A stretch of DNA of 64,000 bases from Vombatus ursinus (taxonomy: Eukaryota > Chordata > Mammalia > Diprotodontia > Vombatidae), in NCBI RefSeq assembly GCF_900497805.2, contig NW_020954590.1, positions 94,077,756 to 94,141,755 on the forward strand, given 5' to 3'. The position numbers and the translations under genes were made by a program. Below the pieces are notes generated by a model, which was not told where the DNA came from, did not search any database, and saw only the letters and a list, made by a program, of their open reading frames with translations. This document shows positions 43,411-54,720 of this stretch, piece after piece. Numbering within the stretch: the stretch's first letter is position 1; each line of letters begins with the position of its first letter.

Positions 43411-43414
43411 CCTT

Positions 43415-44330
43415 CCATTATTAATTATATTTAATATGATGGCATTTAGTTGTATTATTACGCTTGGTAGATACAAGTAGACTGAAACATGTTACCAAAG
43501 AAGAATCATGCAAGAGAAGTAGGGAGTAAAGGGTGTTTTCAAAAAGATTCATGATCAGAAAAGAAGATGAGACAATCATAAAGTGAGAGTGAGGAATAAC
43601 TGATGCACTATGCCCTCTTGCTCCAGCAAGATCTACTAGAAAGGCCCTGTATGTACATGCAAGAAATGAGTGAGTGTCAGAGAGGATAGGAGAGCATGGG
43701 TGTGTTTCCATCTATGTCCCATAGAGAGACTTCCCACATTGATGAGATCAGAGCTCTTTGGGGACTCCTGCTTTTTTACTCACTAGTCAGCCTTTGGGAA
43801 TATCCCTCATTGAAAGCCTATACCACAAGTGGTACAATTACAGCATCTACCTTCCACATTTGTGTTTGATCAGGAGAAATTTCTCATTAAGACAAGTTGT
43901 TTTGTTTTTAAAACTCACTTTGCTTCAACAAATGGCACAGGCTTCAAAATGTCCTTTTATTACTTCATCTAATAATGACCATTTAATGAGTTTTCAGTGA
44001 AGTAAGGCAACAACAAAGAGTCAACATTTTGGGGATCACCACCACCTTTGTTTCATTATTGGGATTAGAGTGCCCTCTGCTGTTCAAAATAAGCCTCTGT
44101 CTCCAACCAACTAACTGCAAAATATTCAAAATTGGGCAATAGAGAGCTATCTCACCCTTCGTTGGTGTCCACAAAAAGATGAGATTAGGAAGTGAGAGAG
44201 GGGAGAACGACAAGGTTGAGGATATCAAACAGAGAGAGGAATTGAAAATAATCCACTTTGTGTAGGTTCCCCTTTCTCAATCTTAGAATCTGATGGACTC
44301 TGATGGAATAATACCTGACCATTGCTCCAT
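43415..44330. other. unassigned 0.9 kb, no gene seen
   Basis: Open frames at 43421-43711 (minus) and 43758-44000 (plus) lack any recognised motif. Confidence 0.4.
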
Positions 44331-44334
44331 TGTG

Positions 44335-44545
44335 GCTTTAGAGTGAGTGCTGGTCTTGGAATCAGGAAGGCCTGGGTTTATATCCTGCCTAAGACACTTA
44401 CTGTCTGTATGACCCTGAGAAAGTTAGCTAAACTCTAAGAATCTCAGTTTCCTCATTTGGAAAATGGGGATAAAAATAGTATCTACACCAGAGGGCTGTT
44501 GTGATAATGTATATAAAGCACTCAGAAAACCCAAGTATTATATGA
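44335..44545 (+). repeat. SINE, tRNA/MIR mosaic, degenerate
   Basis: GTCTTGGAATCAGGAAGGCC, then TCAGTTTCCTCATTTGGAAA, then TGTTGTGATAATGTATATAA. Confidence 0.7.
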
Positions 44546-44547
44546 AT

Positions 44548-44945
44548 CAGAGGATCATAGATTTAGAGCTGGAAGTTCAGGGAGTCAGGAGCAGGGCTAG
44601 GAAAGGAGTGGAGAATAGCTGGCCTGGGCAGTTCTTCAAAATGGGGGTTCTGGGAGTAATTCACCAATAGGAAGAGGGGGCCACAGGGGCAGAGGGATCT
44701 TCCAGGATGAGAAGGCACCCCCAGTATGGCGATGAAGTCTGGATAGTTAGAATTAGAGTCAAGGGAAGACAATAGCTTGTGGCTTATCTATTCTAATGCT
44801 TTTCATTTATGAAAGAAGAAACCAAGACCTAGGGAACGGAAATGAATGTCCAATATCTTAGAGGTGATTATTTATAGATTTCTGATTAGAACTCAAGTCT
44901 TCTGAATTCTGGTCCTGTGATCTTCCCATTGCACCACATTATCTA
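44548..44945 (+). repeat. CORE-SINE (MAR1-like) with an insertion
   Basis: Left GAGGATCATAGATTTAGAGC, right AAGAAACCAAGACCTAGGG and AAGTCTTCTGAATTCTGGTC. About 190 bp (44582-44772) between them does not belong to the family and is unidentified. Confidence 0.6.
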
Positions 44946-45079
44946 CCTCTTTTCCTAACTGTTAGCTTCTATTCCTCTCAGTACACTGACAGAAGGAAAG
45001 AAAAACTTTCTTTTAATATCATTTTTTACCAGACTTGTGATTTCATAATTATAGAGAGCTCTCATTAAATAACTCACTG

Positions 45080-45285
45080 TCATTGCAGATCAGCACCCAC
45101 TTAATCAATCAATAAATATTTACTTTGCAACTTAATGTCTTACAGGGTGGCCTGGGGGCCCTGAGAGGTGAAGGGACTTGAAAAGAATCATACAACTAGT
45201 TTGTGTCAGAAAGAGGAAGTCAAACTTGGGCCCTCCTAAATCTGGGGTTTACTCTTTATCTGTTCTACCATGAGTCTTCTGAAAT
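45080..45285 (+). repeat. CORE-SINE (MAR1/MIR3-like)
   Basis: CAGATCAGCACCCACTTAAT, then GGGGGCCCTGAGAGGTGAAG, then AGGAAGTCAAACTTGGGCCC. An L2-like AATCAATAAATATTTAC scrap interrupts it. Confidence 0.55.
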
Positions 45286-45306
45286 TTCATTGAAAATTGA
45301 GGGGTA

Positions 45307-45449
45307 CGGGCAGTTAGGTGACACAGTGGATAGAGTACCATCCCTGGAGTCAGGAGGACCTGAGTTCAAATTTGGCTTCAGACACATAACACTCACTAGC
45401 TGTGTGACTCTGGGCAAATCATTTAACCCCAATTGCCTCATCAAAAAAA
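45307..45449 (+). mobile_element. tRNA-headed marsupial SINE, short form
   Basis: GGCAGTTAGGTGACACAGTG head, GAGTTCAAATTTGG, then TTAACCCCAATTGCCTC and an A tail. AAAATTGAGGGGTA (45293-45306) and AAAATTGAGTGGTA (45450-45463) are the duplicated target, 13/14. Confidence 0.92.
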
Positions 45450-45464
45450 AAAATTGAGTGGTAA

Positions 45465-45778
45465 AGGAAGCTTATGCATTCTCCTAAGTTATTATAGTAA
45501 CATTTACTAACTCAGACAAAAATGCTCTAGAAATCAAAAAGTGCTTTTATAAGTTTTAAAAAATCACTATAATTTAAGGAAATAAAGCACAAATACACTA
45601 GAATTTTTGTTGAAGAAAGCACTGTGTAAGCCTTGAAGCATGATTAGTATGATTGTTCAAAATAATGATTGATATTATTATCATTATTAACTGGCTGTGT
45701 ACGTAATAATAGTCAATCACTCAATAAGCATTTTGTAACCTGAGCTCTCAAACCCATTGGTATGAGACTCTCCTTTTT
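45465..45778. other. unassigned AT-rich stretch
   Basis: No repeat or exon identified. Confidence 0.4.
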
Positions 45779-45779
45779 T

Positions 45780-46045
45780 ATGGAGATCAACATCTCATAC
45801 CTGTGTGAGGGGATGGGATGAAGTTAGCAAGAGAGAGAAAAGAGAGAGATCTGGTGCTCTCTTAGCTTCCAGCTTTGAGAGAAAGAAGATGTGTGATACC
45901 AACTTCTCTTCAGGTCACTGAAGGGAGAGACTTTGGGAAGAAGTCAATATGAGAAAAGTTGGCAATTTGTATCATGTCCCTAATCTCAGCTTACTATATT
46001 AGAGTCTTTATGGAATTTTCTCCTTGGGTGAGATATGGAATTCTC
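45780..46045 (+). mobile_element. fragment of the LTR-like family at 1551
   Basis: GCTTCCAGCTTTGAGAGAAA and ACTGAAGGGAGAGACTTTGG align with 1705-1775, and TTCTCCTTGGGTGAGAT with 1828-1845, in the same order and orientation. It is a broken fossil copy, family unidentified. Confidence 0.55.
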
Positions 46046-46126
46046 TGTTTCTCTGTGTCTGTCTGTGTGTCTCTGTCTGTCTCTCTGTCTTTATCTCTCT
46101 GTCTCTCTCTGTCTCTGTCTCTCTCA
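46040..46126. repeat. (TCTG/TC)n microsatellite
   Basis: TCTGTCTG and TCTCTC units, starting where the related copy at 1855 has only CTCTCTCTT. Confidence 0.92.
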
Positions 46127-46179
46127 CAACACAAAAAAGTTCAGAATGAGAAAAGACAAGAAAGGTAGTGTTAGTATAA

Positions 46180-46215
46180 CATTTTTATATATTATATATA
46201 TGTATATATATGTGA
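46180..46215. repeat. (TA)n-rich tract
   Basis: TATATATGTATATATATGTG on an AT-rich background. Confidence 0.85.
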
Positions 46216-46319
46216 TGGTATACAAATGCATGTACAAACATGCACACAAAAAATTAATTGTGTGTATATAAAAAACCTGAAAAAATGTACAGATAAAAAT
46301 ATATATAGTATAAATTAGA

Positions 46320-46745
46320 GATAAACAACAGAAGGAAGGCACTAGAATAAAGGGGGGATGAGAAGGGATTTCCATAGACTATGGGATCTTAGCTGGGACT
46401 TGAAGAAAGTCAGGGAAACCAAAAGATAGAGATGAGTAGGAAGAAAATTCCAGACACAAAGAATAGACAGTAAACGTAAGCAGGGTAAGGAGATGTAGTG
46501 TATTGTGTGAGAAACAGAAAGGAGGCCCATATCACTGGATGTAGAGCATATGTAGGTGAATAAAGCTAAATAACAAGGCTAGAAAGGTGGGGAGGGGGCA
46601 CTTTTTGAAGGGTTTGAATGTCCTTCACAACAAAGGATTTTATATTTGATCCTGGAGCTAACAGAGAGATAGTGACTTTACTTGAACGGGGGTGACATGG
46701 TTAGACCTGTACTTAATAAAGATCAACATGACAGCTGAGTGGAGG
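46320..46745 (+). repeat. ancient interspersed repeat, 3' part
   Basis: TAGCTGGGACTTGAAGAAAG, then TTCCAGACACAAAGAATAGA, then GGTGACATGGTTAGACCTGT. This is the downstream part of the same ancient repeat that starts with GCACTGTGCTAAGC blocks elsewhere. Confidence 0.6.
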
Positions 46746-46749
46746 TTCA

Positions 46750-47240
46750 GGAATCTTCTGAGTCTAATTTTGGAGGCAGCGTATCTGCTCTTTTTCCCTT
46801 CTGTAGACTTGGTACCAATGCCATGGAGGTGGCAAGGTCCCACTTTATGAGGGAAACTGTTGGTACCATTTTGATCAATCAGTGTGTGACCCAACATCTA
46901 GTAATATATTCTGGTCCCAAGTCAACTTTGTTGCTGTTTTCAGGGATACATGAATTATTACACACTATCCATAATTGAAGATAAGCACCCTTTTCCCCTT
47001 TCATTCAAACTCTCACCTTTTTCCCTAGTCACACATTCTCATGAGACTTACTTGTGGTTCTAGCCACCAAAGTCATAAACATTGCCAAATGATTCAACAC
47101 CAAAAAAACCAGAATTTTATCAGTGGAAATAATATCAAAGAAGATGCATTGCGTTTCTTTTGGTACTGCATCTTAAGGCCCATGAGACCTTTTCATCTGA
47201 CTTGAAGTTGAAACTGAAACCTTCCATAAGAATTGTGTCC
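46750..47240. other. unassigned, no gene seen
   Basis: Overlapping 79-codon frames on both strands at 46658-46978, without motif. Confidence 0.4.
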
Positions 47241-47244
47241 CTTG

Positions 47245-47350
47245 TTGGAATGTGAGCTCCTTGAGAGCAGAAATTGTTTTATTTATTCTCTTTGAATTCC
47301 CAGGAATTAGCAAAGTACTTTGCATAGAGTAAGCATTTTACAAATGCTTT
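47245..47350 (+). repeat. L2 LINE 3' end
   Basis: TGGAATGTGAGCTCCTTGAG, then GCATAGAGTAAGCATTTTAC. Confidence 0.8.
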
Positions 47351-47355
47351 TTCAT

Positions 47356-47496
47356 GAGAGGGAGGAAGGGGGGGGGAGGGAGGGAGAGAGAGAGAGNNNN
47401 NNNNNNNNNNNNNNNNNNNNNNNNNNNNNNNNNNNNNNNNNNNNNNNNNNNNNNNNNNNNNNNNNNNNNNNNNNNNNNNNNNNNNNNNNNNNNNNN

Positions 47497-47535
<39 letters not shown>
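47356..47535. repeat. (GA)n tract with 100-N gap
   Basis: Purine run GGAGGAAGGGGGGGGGAGGG passes into GA repeats, with exactly 100 N at 47397-47496 (a conventional gap length) and GA repeats resuming after it. True length is unknown. Confidence 0.97.
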
Positions 47536-47537
<2 letters not shown>

Positions 47538-47579
47538 TCCAGGTTGCTGAGATTCAAATAGGGTTTACAACCCATTGAC

Positions 47580-47700
47580 TAATGGTATGGTTTGGGGGCA
47601 CTTCACTTGTCTGGGACTCAGTTTCTCGATTTGCAAAATAAAGAGACTGATGTAAATAATCTCTAACATTCCTTCCTGGCTCCCTGAAGAAGGCTTACAT
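47580..47700 (+). repeat. MIR-type CORE-SINE fragment
   Basis: GTCTGGGACTCAGTTTCTCG, then AACATTCCTTCCTGGCTCCC. Confidence 0.6.
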
Positions 47701-47809
47701 GCATCCCTTCAAAATTCTGAACTCTTGCCTCTTAAATTTGCTTTTTGGTCTTTTAACATCAGGCTGAGCTACTAGAAGTTATGGAGAGATTTAGCAGGAC
47801 TAAAGAATG

Positions 47810-48195
47810 TTGGATCATTCATTCATTCATTTATTTAACAGGTATTTGTTGAGAGCCTGCTATATTCTAGGAACTATACCAAGTAATGGAGAAGCAAAGG
47901 CAAAAGCAAAGCAATCCCTGACCTCACGGAGTTTACATTTTGTTGAAAGGAAAACAACATACATAGATGTAAAGTAATGCAGATACACAGGGATATGCAA
48001 ATATAACATATTTATGAGTAAATAAAAATGATTTTGAAGGAGAGGGTACCGGCAATTCTGGGGTTCAAGAGAGGCCTGGTGATTATAGGAGGTAGCACTT
48101 GAGCTGAGCCTAGAAGCAATATAGGAATTTTTAGTCATGGGAGTGATAAGGAAGGCTATTTCAGACACAGAGGACCAGAGGGATGCATTAACCTT
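47810..48195 (+). repeat. ancient interspersed repeat (GCACTGTGCTAAGC family)
   Basis: TTTGTTGAGAGCCTGCTATA, then CCCTGACCTCACGGAGTTTA, then GCACTTGAGCTGAGCCTAGA. Long copy joining the 5' and 3' blocks. Confidence 0.65.
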
Positions 48196-48199
48196 GCTC

Positions 48200-49035
48200 T
48201 AGGGCCCTGACATACTAGCCAGACTAGAGGTTGGGAGAATACCTCTAGAAGCCATATGGACTACACAAAGAACTAGAGCCATGGTGTTTATGAGCAGTTC
48301 CTCTAAAGCAGGAAAAGACTTATTTTTCTTGAGTAGCTGCCCTCGAATCTCTGCCAAGAGCTGCTGGGTGAAAAGTCATTACCTGGTTTAATAGTTGGAA
48401 GATGATAACTTTTATTACTTGAATTTATGCTTTAAGTTTGATTTATAAGGATGAAAAGTAGAGTGTCACTGCTCAATTGTGCGTAATTAAATTATGTTTC
48501 GACATAAGGCCAATATTTCTAAACCAGTTTATTTTTCTCTGTGATATACCTAGCTTTTTTGAATGAAATGCATTCCAGTAATGTTTACCATGAAACAAAT
48601 TCTCTTACTTTTCCTTTGGTTTTCATTATGCAGTGGGAGATAATTCCCCCCCCCCCCACCATCGACACACACACATTCTCCCCACATTTTAATCTTATTT
48701 TTCTTCCCTTTTCAACTGCATAGAAAACATTTGGTAAGGATTTGGGGGCAAGACCTGCAATGTTCTGAGCTCCATCATATGCCAGAATATTATTCCTACT
48801 GGTAAATATACTCCCAAGTAAATTTTAATTTGCACTACTAGAATTCTCTTTTCACTATCCATCAGCTCCCAACCTCCCCACTTTAGGAAGGACATTGAAG
48901 AACCTGACTGTTTGTATAGGAGGGTGACTAGGATAGATAGTGAAAGTGTTTGAAAACAAGTCATATAATATAATATATAACAAGTTTAGCCTGACGAAGA
49001 GAACTCTTGGGGAGTAATGGCTGATCATTGTCATC
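48200..49035. other. unassigned with C tract and CA run
   Basis: About 10 C near 48647-48657 then short (CA)n. 48360-48540 is AT-rich and possibly single-copy. No exon supported. Confidence 0.4.
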
Positions 49036-49039
49036 ACAT

Positions 49040-49534
49040 GTTTATTTAGTTTTTTAATATGCTTTTTTAAAAAAAATTCTGAATTCAAATACCAAAAAAG
49101 AGTATTTCCCTACATACAGTAGAACACAAAATGAGGACTGTATATAAAACCACAAATTTCCATTTCATGCTGCTTTTTTAAAAGTATATAAATTCCACAT
49201 TTTACTTTTAAAAAAAACTGTCCTGCTTGTCCATACTTCTTTCTGAACTTGTTTTCTTAATTCATAAAAAAGTTTCAATAGCCCTCCTTTTTTTGCCATC
49301 ATTATTATTAACCCTCTTTCCCTCCAGCCTCCCACCCCTGCAATTAAAAACTGAGAGAAAAAATCTTATAATAAAGATGTACAGTCAAACAAAATCATTC
49401 TACATGGTAGCCATGTCCAAAAATATGTTTCTTTTTGAACCTTCAACTCACAATCAGGAGGTGAGTTATATGCTTCCTCATACGCTCTCTAGGACAGGTT
49501 GTTTATTGAATTAATAAGAGTTCTTAAATCTTTT
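49040..49534 (-). mobile_element. outer L1, 3' UTR part left of the nested L1
   Basis: L1 3' UTR with the A-rich tail complement near 49050-49075. Blocks include TTGTTTATTGAATTAATAAG and GAGTTCTTAAATC. It breaks at 49534 and resumes at 56769 in register. Confidence 0.8.
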
Positions 49535-50123
49535 TTAAAAATGTTTTTATTACTAAGGATTTATTTCCTCTACTTCCCATTCCTACCAACTAAAAAAGAA
49601 AAAAAAACATAAAAAACTCTAGTAAGAAATATGTAAAGTTAAGCAAAATAGTTTCTCATACTGAGCATGTTTCCCTCCCCAAAAATGTATTTAATCTGCA
49701 TATTAAGTTAATTATCTCTCTGACAGGAGGGAAGTAGCATTCTTCAACATTAGTTCTCTGGAATTATGGTTGATCACTGTGGTGACTGGAGTTCTTAAGT
49801 CTTTCAAAATTGTTTTATAATATTGTTATTATAGTATAAATTGTTCTCCTGGTTCTGCTTACTTCACTATGCATTAACCCATACAAGTTTTCCCAGGTTT
49901 ATTGGAATCATTTTTAAAATCATTTCTTGAAGCACAGTAATATTTCATTATATTTATAAACTATAATTTGTTTAGTCATTCTCCAACTAATGGATACCCC
50001 CTTAGGTTATAGCTCATGAGTAACTATAGGAGTATTGCTAGCCAGAATGGCTAGCCACTGTACCAATTAAAAGTGCCACCTACTGGTCATCAATGTGCCT
50101 ATTTTCCCAAAGCCCCACCATTT

Positions 50124-50358
50124 TTCTTTTCTTTCCCCTTCTTTTCCTTCATTTTCTTTCCTTTGTTTTCTTTTCTTTTCTTTCTTCTTCTCTCCTTCCC
50201 TTCCCTCTCCTTTCCTTTCTTTTCTTTTCTTCTTTTCTCTTTCCATCTCCTCTCCTCTCTTTTCTTCTCCTCTCCTCTCTTTTCTTCTCCTCTCCTCTCT
50301 TTTCTTCTTATTTCCTTTCCTCTCCTCTCTTCTCCTTTCTTTTCCTTTTTTTTTCTTT
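50124..50358. repeat. CT microsatellite grown inside L1 ORF2
   Basis: About 235 bp of TTTTC/CTCTT units in place of a short pyrimidine stretch of L1 (compare 62500-62512). CTCCTCTCCTCTCTTTTCTT is repeated tandemly at 50245-50310. Confidence 0.93.
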
Positions 50359-52230
50359 TGTCAGCTTTGTCAATCTGATAGATGTGAGATGGAATCTCAG
50401 AGTTTATCTCCTTAATTATTGGTTATACTGATATTTTTTCATATACATATAGAGAACTTGATTTCTTCTGTTTAGAATGGGTTGTTTATATTCTTTAGCC
50501 ATATCTTAGACATGCAACCTTTAACAGAGAAATTTACTGCAAATATTTTCCCCAAGTAACAGTCTCCTTTGTAATCTTAGCTGTGTTGGGATTTATTTGT
50601 GCAAAAAATTTTCAAAATTTTGTATAATCAAAGTTGTCTATTTTATCTTCTATAACCTTTTCTATGTTCTTTCCTTTACTTGGTCATGAACTCATCTCCT
50701 ACCCATCATATTGAGAAATAATTTTTTCCTTGCTCCTCTAAACTGTTTATGTCAAAGTCATGTATCCATTTGGAGTTGATCTAGATTCTGGGCTAAATTT
50801 AATTTCTGCCAAACAATTCCACAGCTTTCCCAGTACTCAAATAGTGAGTCTTTACCCTAGTAACTGGGGTCACTGGTATTATGGAACACTATGTTGCCTC
50901 TGTGTATCGAATAGATAATCTGTTTCATTGATCAATTCTCTTTCTCTCTCTATTTCTCTTTCTTTCTCTCACGTTCAATTGCTTTTATGATTACTGATTT
51001 GCAGTATATTTTGAGATCTAGGTTCTCTTTCTTTTTTTACATTATTTTCTTTGATATTTTTGATATTTTGTTCATATGAATTTAATCTTTTTTTCAAGTT
51101 TTATAATCAGTTTGGTTGGTTTGTTACTAAATAAATAGATTAATTTGGGTATTATTATCATTATATTATATTGTCTGGGATTATTTATATGTAATTACTA
51201 TTTCTCTTCTGTCTTTATTACCATAAGTATTATTTTGCTGGGTCTTTATATAGTTCTTACATGTTTCTTGGTAAGTAGATCCCCAAGTAGTTATTAATCT
51301 GTAGTTATTTTAAATGGAATTTCTCTTTCTGTCATCTAACTGGTTGGTAATTTACAGAAATTCTGAAGATTCATGTAAATTTATTTTATATTCTGAAATT
51401 TTTGGTTGTTAATTTTTTCAATAAATTTTAGTTAATTCTCTAGGCATGACATTATATGATCTATTAAAAAGGAATGATTTTAGTTATTTTTTGCCCTATA
51501 CACACTCCCTTATTTTTTTTCTTGCTATTGCTATTATTAGCATTCCTAGAACTGTATCAAGTAGCAGGGGTGATAATAGATACCTTGCTTTACCCTTAAT
51601 CTTATTAAAAAACTGTAGCTCATTCCATTATATATGGTCTTGGCTCTTGGGTTTTAGATAAATACTACTTACCATGATAAGTAAAGACCCATTTTTTTTC
51701 TAATTTTTTTCTGGTGTATTTTTTTAAACAAAAATAAATAATATATTTTATCAATAGTTTTTTCTACATCAATTGATATTGTCATTATCTTATTATTCGT
51801 ATGGTAAATTATATTTATAGTTTTACTAATTTTGAACCAATCCTAACCTTCTGATATAATTCTAAACCAATTAAAATGTATATGTTTTGTGATTTGTGAT
51901 GCATTGCTATATCCTCTAGTATTTATTTGAATTTTTGCATAAATGCTAACTAGATGGATTTATATTTTTCTTTGCTTTTATTCTCCCTAATGTAGGTATC
52001 AAGACCATTTTTGTTTCATATCAGGTATTTGGTAGGACTCATTCTTTTTCCTTCTTTTGCAAACAGTTTGGATGACACTGAAATTAATTGTTCTCTGAAT
52101 ATTTGACAGAATTACCCCATAAATCCACCTGGCCCCAGTTCCCTGCTTTAGTTCTTTGTGTCTTCTTCAATTCCTTTTTTCTTAGATTGGATTGTTCAAA
52201 GTCTCTATTTCTCATTCGGTTATTCTAGAT

Positions 52231-52372
52231 TTTGGTTTTGGTTTTTTGAGGCAATTGAGGTTAAGTGACTTGCCCCCCGGTCACACATCTAATAAGTGTC
52301 TGAGTCCAGATTTGAACTTGGGTCCTCCTAACTTCAGGTTCAGTGCTATATCCACTGTGCTGTATAGCTGTT
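52231..52372 (-). mobile_element. short-form tRNA SINE in L1 ORF2
   Basis: Antisense short form: GAGGTTAAGTGACTTGCCCC, then AGATTTGAACTTGGGTCC. TAGATTTT at both sides fits the duplicated target. Confidence 0.85.
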
Positions 52373-52899
52373 CCAATATAGATTTTTTTTAAAAAATAGT
52401 TTCATACATATTCACTCATTTCATTTGTTTTCAGTTTTACTGGCAAATAGTTGGGCAAAATTATCCTTTTTTTCATTGCTGTTATTTCTAATTTTTATTT
52501 TCTACACTGGTAGTTTGGTTTTCCTCTATCTTTTCAAAAAAATAATTAGTTAATGGTTTATCAGTTTTATTTTTCTTTTTAAAACCAGGTGATAGTTTTA
52601 TTTATTAGTTCAGTGTATTTTTTAAAACAACTTTTGATTAGTATTTTCTTTTCAGGATCTCTTTTTTGGTGTTTTATAGTGTTGGTTTTCTAGTTTTTGT
52701 CATTGTTGTTGCAGGCCCAGTTCATTGATCTGTTCTTTCTTTTCCTGATGAATGTGTTCAGAGATATATATTTTCCCCTAAGAATTGCTTTGGTTTCACA
52801 TTTGGTTATATTGTCTTATTGTTGTCATCTTCAGTGAAATTACATATCAATTCTATGGTTTGTTTTTTTATCTACTAATTCTTTTGGATTATATTATTT

Positions 52900-53155
52900 G
52901 TTGTTGTTCAGTCATTTCTCAGTTGTGTCCAACTCTTTATAACCCCATTTGGAGATTTCTTGGCAAAGATAGTGGAGTGACTTGCCATTTCCTTCTCCAG
53001 TTCATTTTATAGAGGAAGAAACTGAGGCAAGCAGAGTTAAGTGACATGCCCAGGGTCACTCAGCTAGTAAGTATCTAAGCCTAGATTTGAACTCATAAAG
53101 ATGAGTCTTCTTGACTCCAGGCTTGGCACTTTACCTCCTGTGCCATCTAGCTGCC
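52900..53155 (-). mobile_element. long-form tRNA SINE in L1 ORF2
   Basis: GTTGTTGTTCAGTCATTTCT tail side, TTTCCTTCTCCAGTTCATTT, ending TGTGCCATCTAGCTGCC. The L1 reads on from TATATTATTT to ACATGATTTATTTTCCAG across it. Confidence 0.88.
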
Positions 53156-53850
53156 GTTATTACATGATTTATTTTCCAGTTGGTTTTTAAACATTTCTTT
53201 TTTAATGTTTGTTGTTGAATTGGCTTTCATCAATGATCCATTATTGAATACAATTTACTAAATTGTGGTCAATAAAGAATATGTTTAATATTTCTCCATT
53301 TTTGTAAGGTCTTTATGGCCTAGTAGCACCTGGTCAATTTTGGCAAATGTGCTAAGACTGTGTATATGCAGGACTATATGCATACTCCTAGCAATTCCCA
53401 TTCAGTAATAGCCAGTTGTCTATCATATCTAACTTTTCTTAAATTCTATTTTGAGTTTTGTCTCCTTTTTTGTTTACTTTTTACTTATGTTTGTCTAGCT
53501 TTGGAACCACTACATTGAAGTCCCCCAGTATTACAGTTTTACTGCTGATTTCTTCCCATGACTTGTTAAGCTTTTAATTAAACATTTGGATATCATTTGA
53601 TGTACATATATATGTGTGTGTGTATCTCAAGTATTAAAATTAATTCATTGTTTAGGATACCTTTCAGAAAACTGTAATTCTCCTTTTTATCTATTTTAAT
53701 TAAGTCCATTTTTGCTGTTGCCTTGATATGGTGATTGTCACTTCATTTTAGTTTAGCTGAAGGATAGGAGATTTCACTCTAATAATTTGTTACTTTAATC
53801 CAGTGAATTTATGTTTCAAGTGTACTTCTTATAAACAGTATATTGCTGGA

Positions 53851-54015
53851 GGTCTCATCCTGAAGAAGTGTTGGACCTAGGCATTAGAAGTACTGGAGCC
53901 CCAGCAGCTCTGGATCCCTAACTACTTATGGAACTACTTGCACCACACCCAAGGGAAGTGTAGCTGGGGTCTAGGACCATGGAAGATTTCAGTCCTGGAG
54001 AAACAAAGAAAGCAT
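53851..54015. other. unidentified 165-bp segment in L1
   Basis: GC-richer (GAAGAAGTGTTGGACCTAGG, then CAAGGGAAGTGTAGCTGGGG) and unlike L1 on either side. It lies next to a SINE piece and matches no family seen elsewhere in the window. Confidence 0.5.
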
Positions 54016-54144
54016 TATTGTTGTTGAGTCATTTCTGACTCTTCATGAGCCCAGCTGGGTTTTATTGGCAAAGACACTTTTTTTTCATCACTTCCTTCTC
54101 CAGCTCATTTTGCAGATGAGAAACTGAGGCAAACAGGGTTAAGC
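54016..54144 (-). mobile_element. tRNA-headed SINE 3' half in L1
   Basis: TTGTTGTTGAGTCATTTCTG, then CTTCTCCAGCTCATTTTGCA, then GAAACTGAGGCAAACAGGGT. The tRNA-like head is missing, so it is 5'-truncated. Confidence 0.8.
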
Positions 54145-54569
54145 ACTATGACAACTTCTTTTCCCCTCATCCAGACCCCAATCACAGTTTCTTATCCTAT
54201 CTTTATTTCCTTTGAAACCCTTCTTCACAATATCCCTTCTGAACTGAGATCCTTTCCCTTATGACTAATCACTCCTTGAATCCACCCTTCCCATTATTCT
54301 CCCTTTCCCCTCTACCTGTTCCCTTCTGTTTCTATTTTGCTGAATGTATTTCCACACCAAACATTTTCTGTATATCCATGTATTTTCTGCTCATCTTTGA
54401 CTAGTTCAAATGAAAGTGAGGTTTAAGGTCACCAGCTCCCCTTCATTCCTTCCTCATTAGCATAGACTTCTACTTGTACAATCTTATTATGTGAGATGTG
54501 TTCTCCCACTCTGCTTCTCCTTTTCTTCTCTATTATATTCTTTTCCCTCTTTTCTTTCCTTTTCTTTTT

Positions 54570-54720
54570 CTTTCTTTTTTTTTTGGCTAGGCAATGGGGT
54601 TAAGTGACTTGCCCAGGTTCACACAGCTAGTGAGTGTTTTGTGTCTGAGGTTGGATTTGAACTCAGGTCCTCTTGACTCTAGGACCGGTGCTCTATCCAC
54701 TGCGCTACCTAGCTGCCCCT
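54570..54720 (-). mobile_element. short-form tRNA SINE in L1 inter-ORF region
   Basis: CAATGGGGTTAAGTGACTTG, then GGATTTGAACTCAGGTCC, ending GCTACCTAGCTGCCCC. CCTTTTCTTTTT at 54558-54569 and 54721-54732 is the duplicated target. Confidence 0.9.

Noticed and set aside
50073-50431. Three overlapping Ser/Leu/Phe-rich open frames of 101-112 codons
   Set aside because: They lie over a CT microsatellite within an L1; composition explains the lack of stops.
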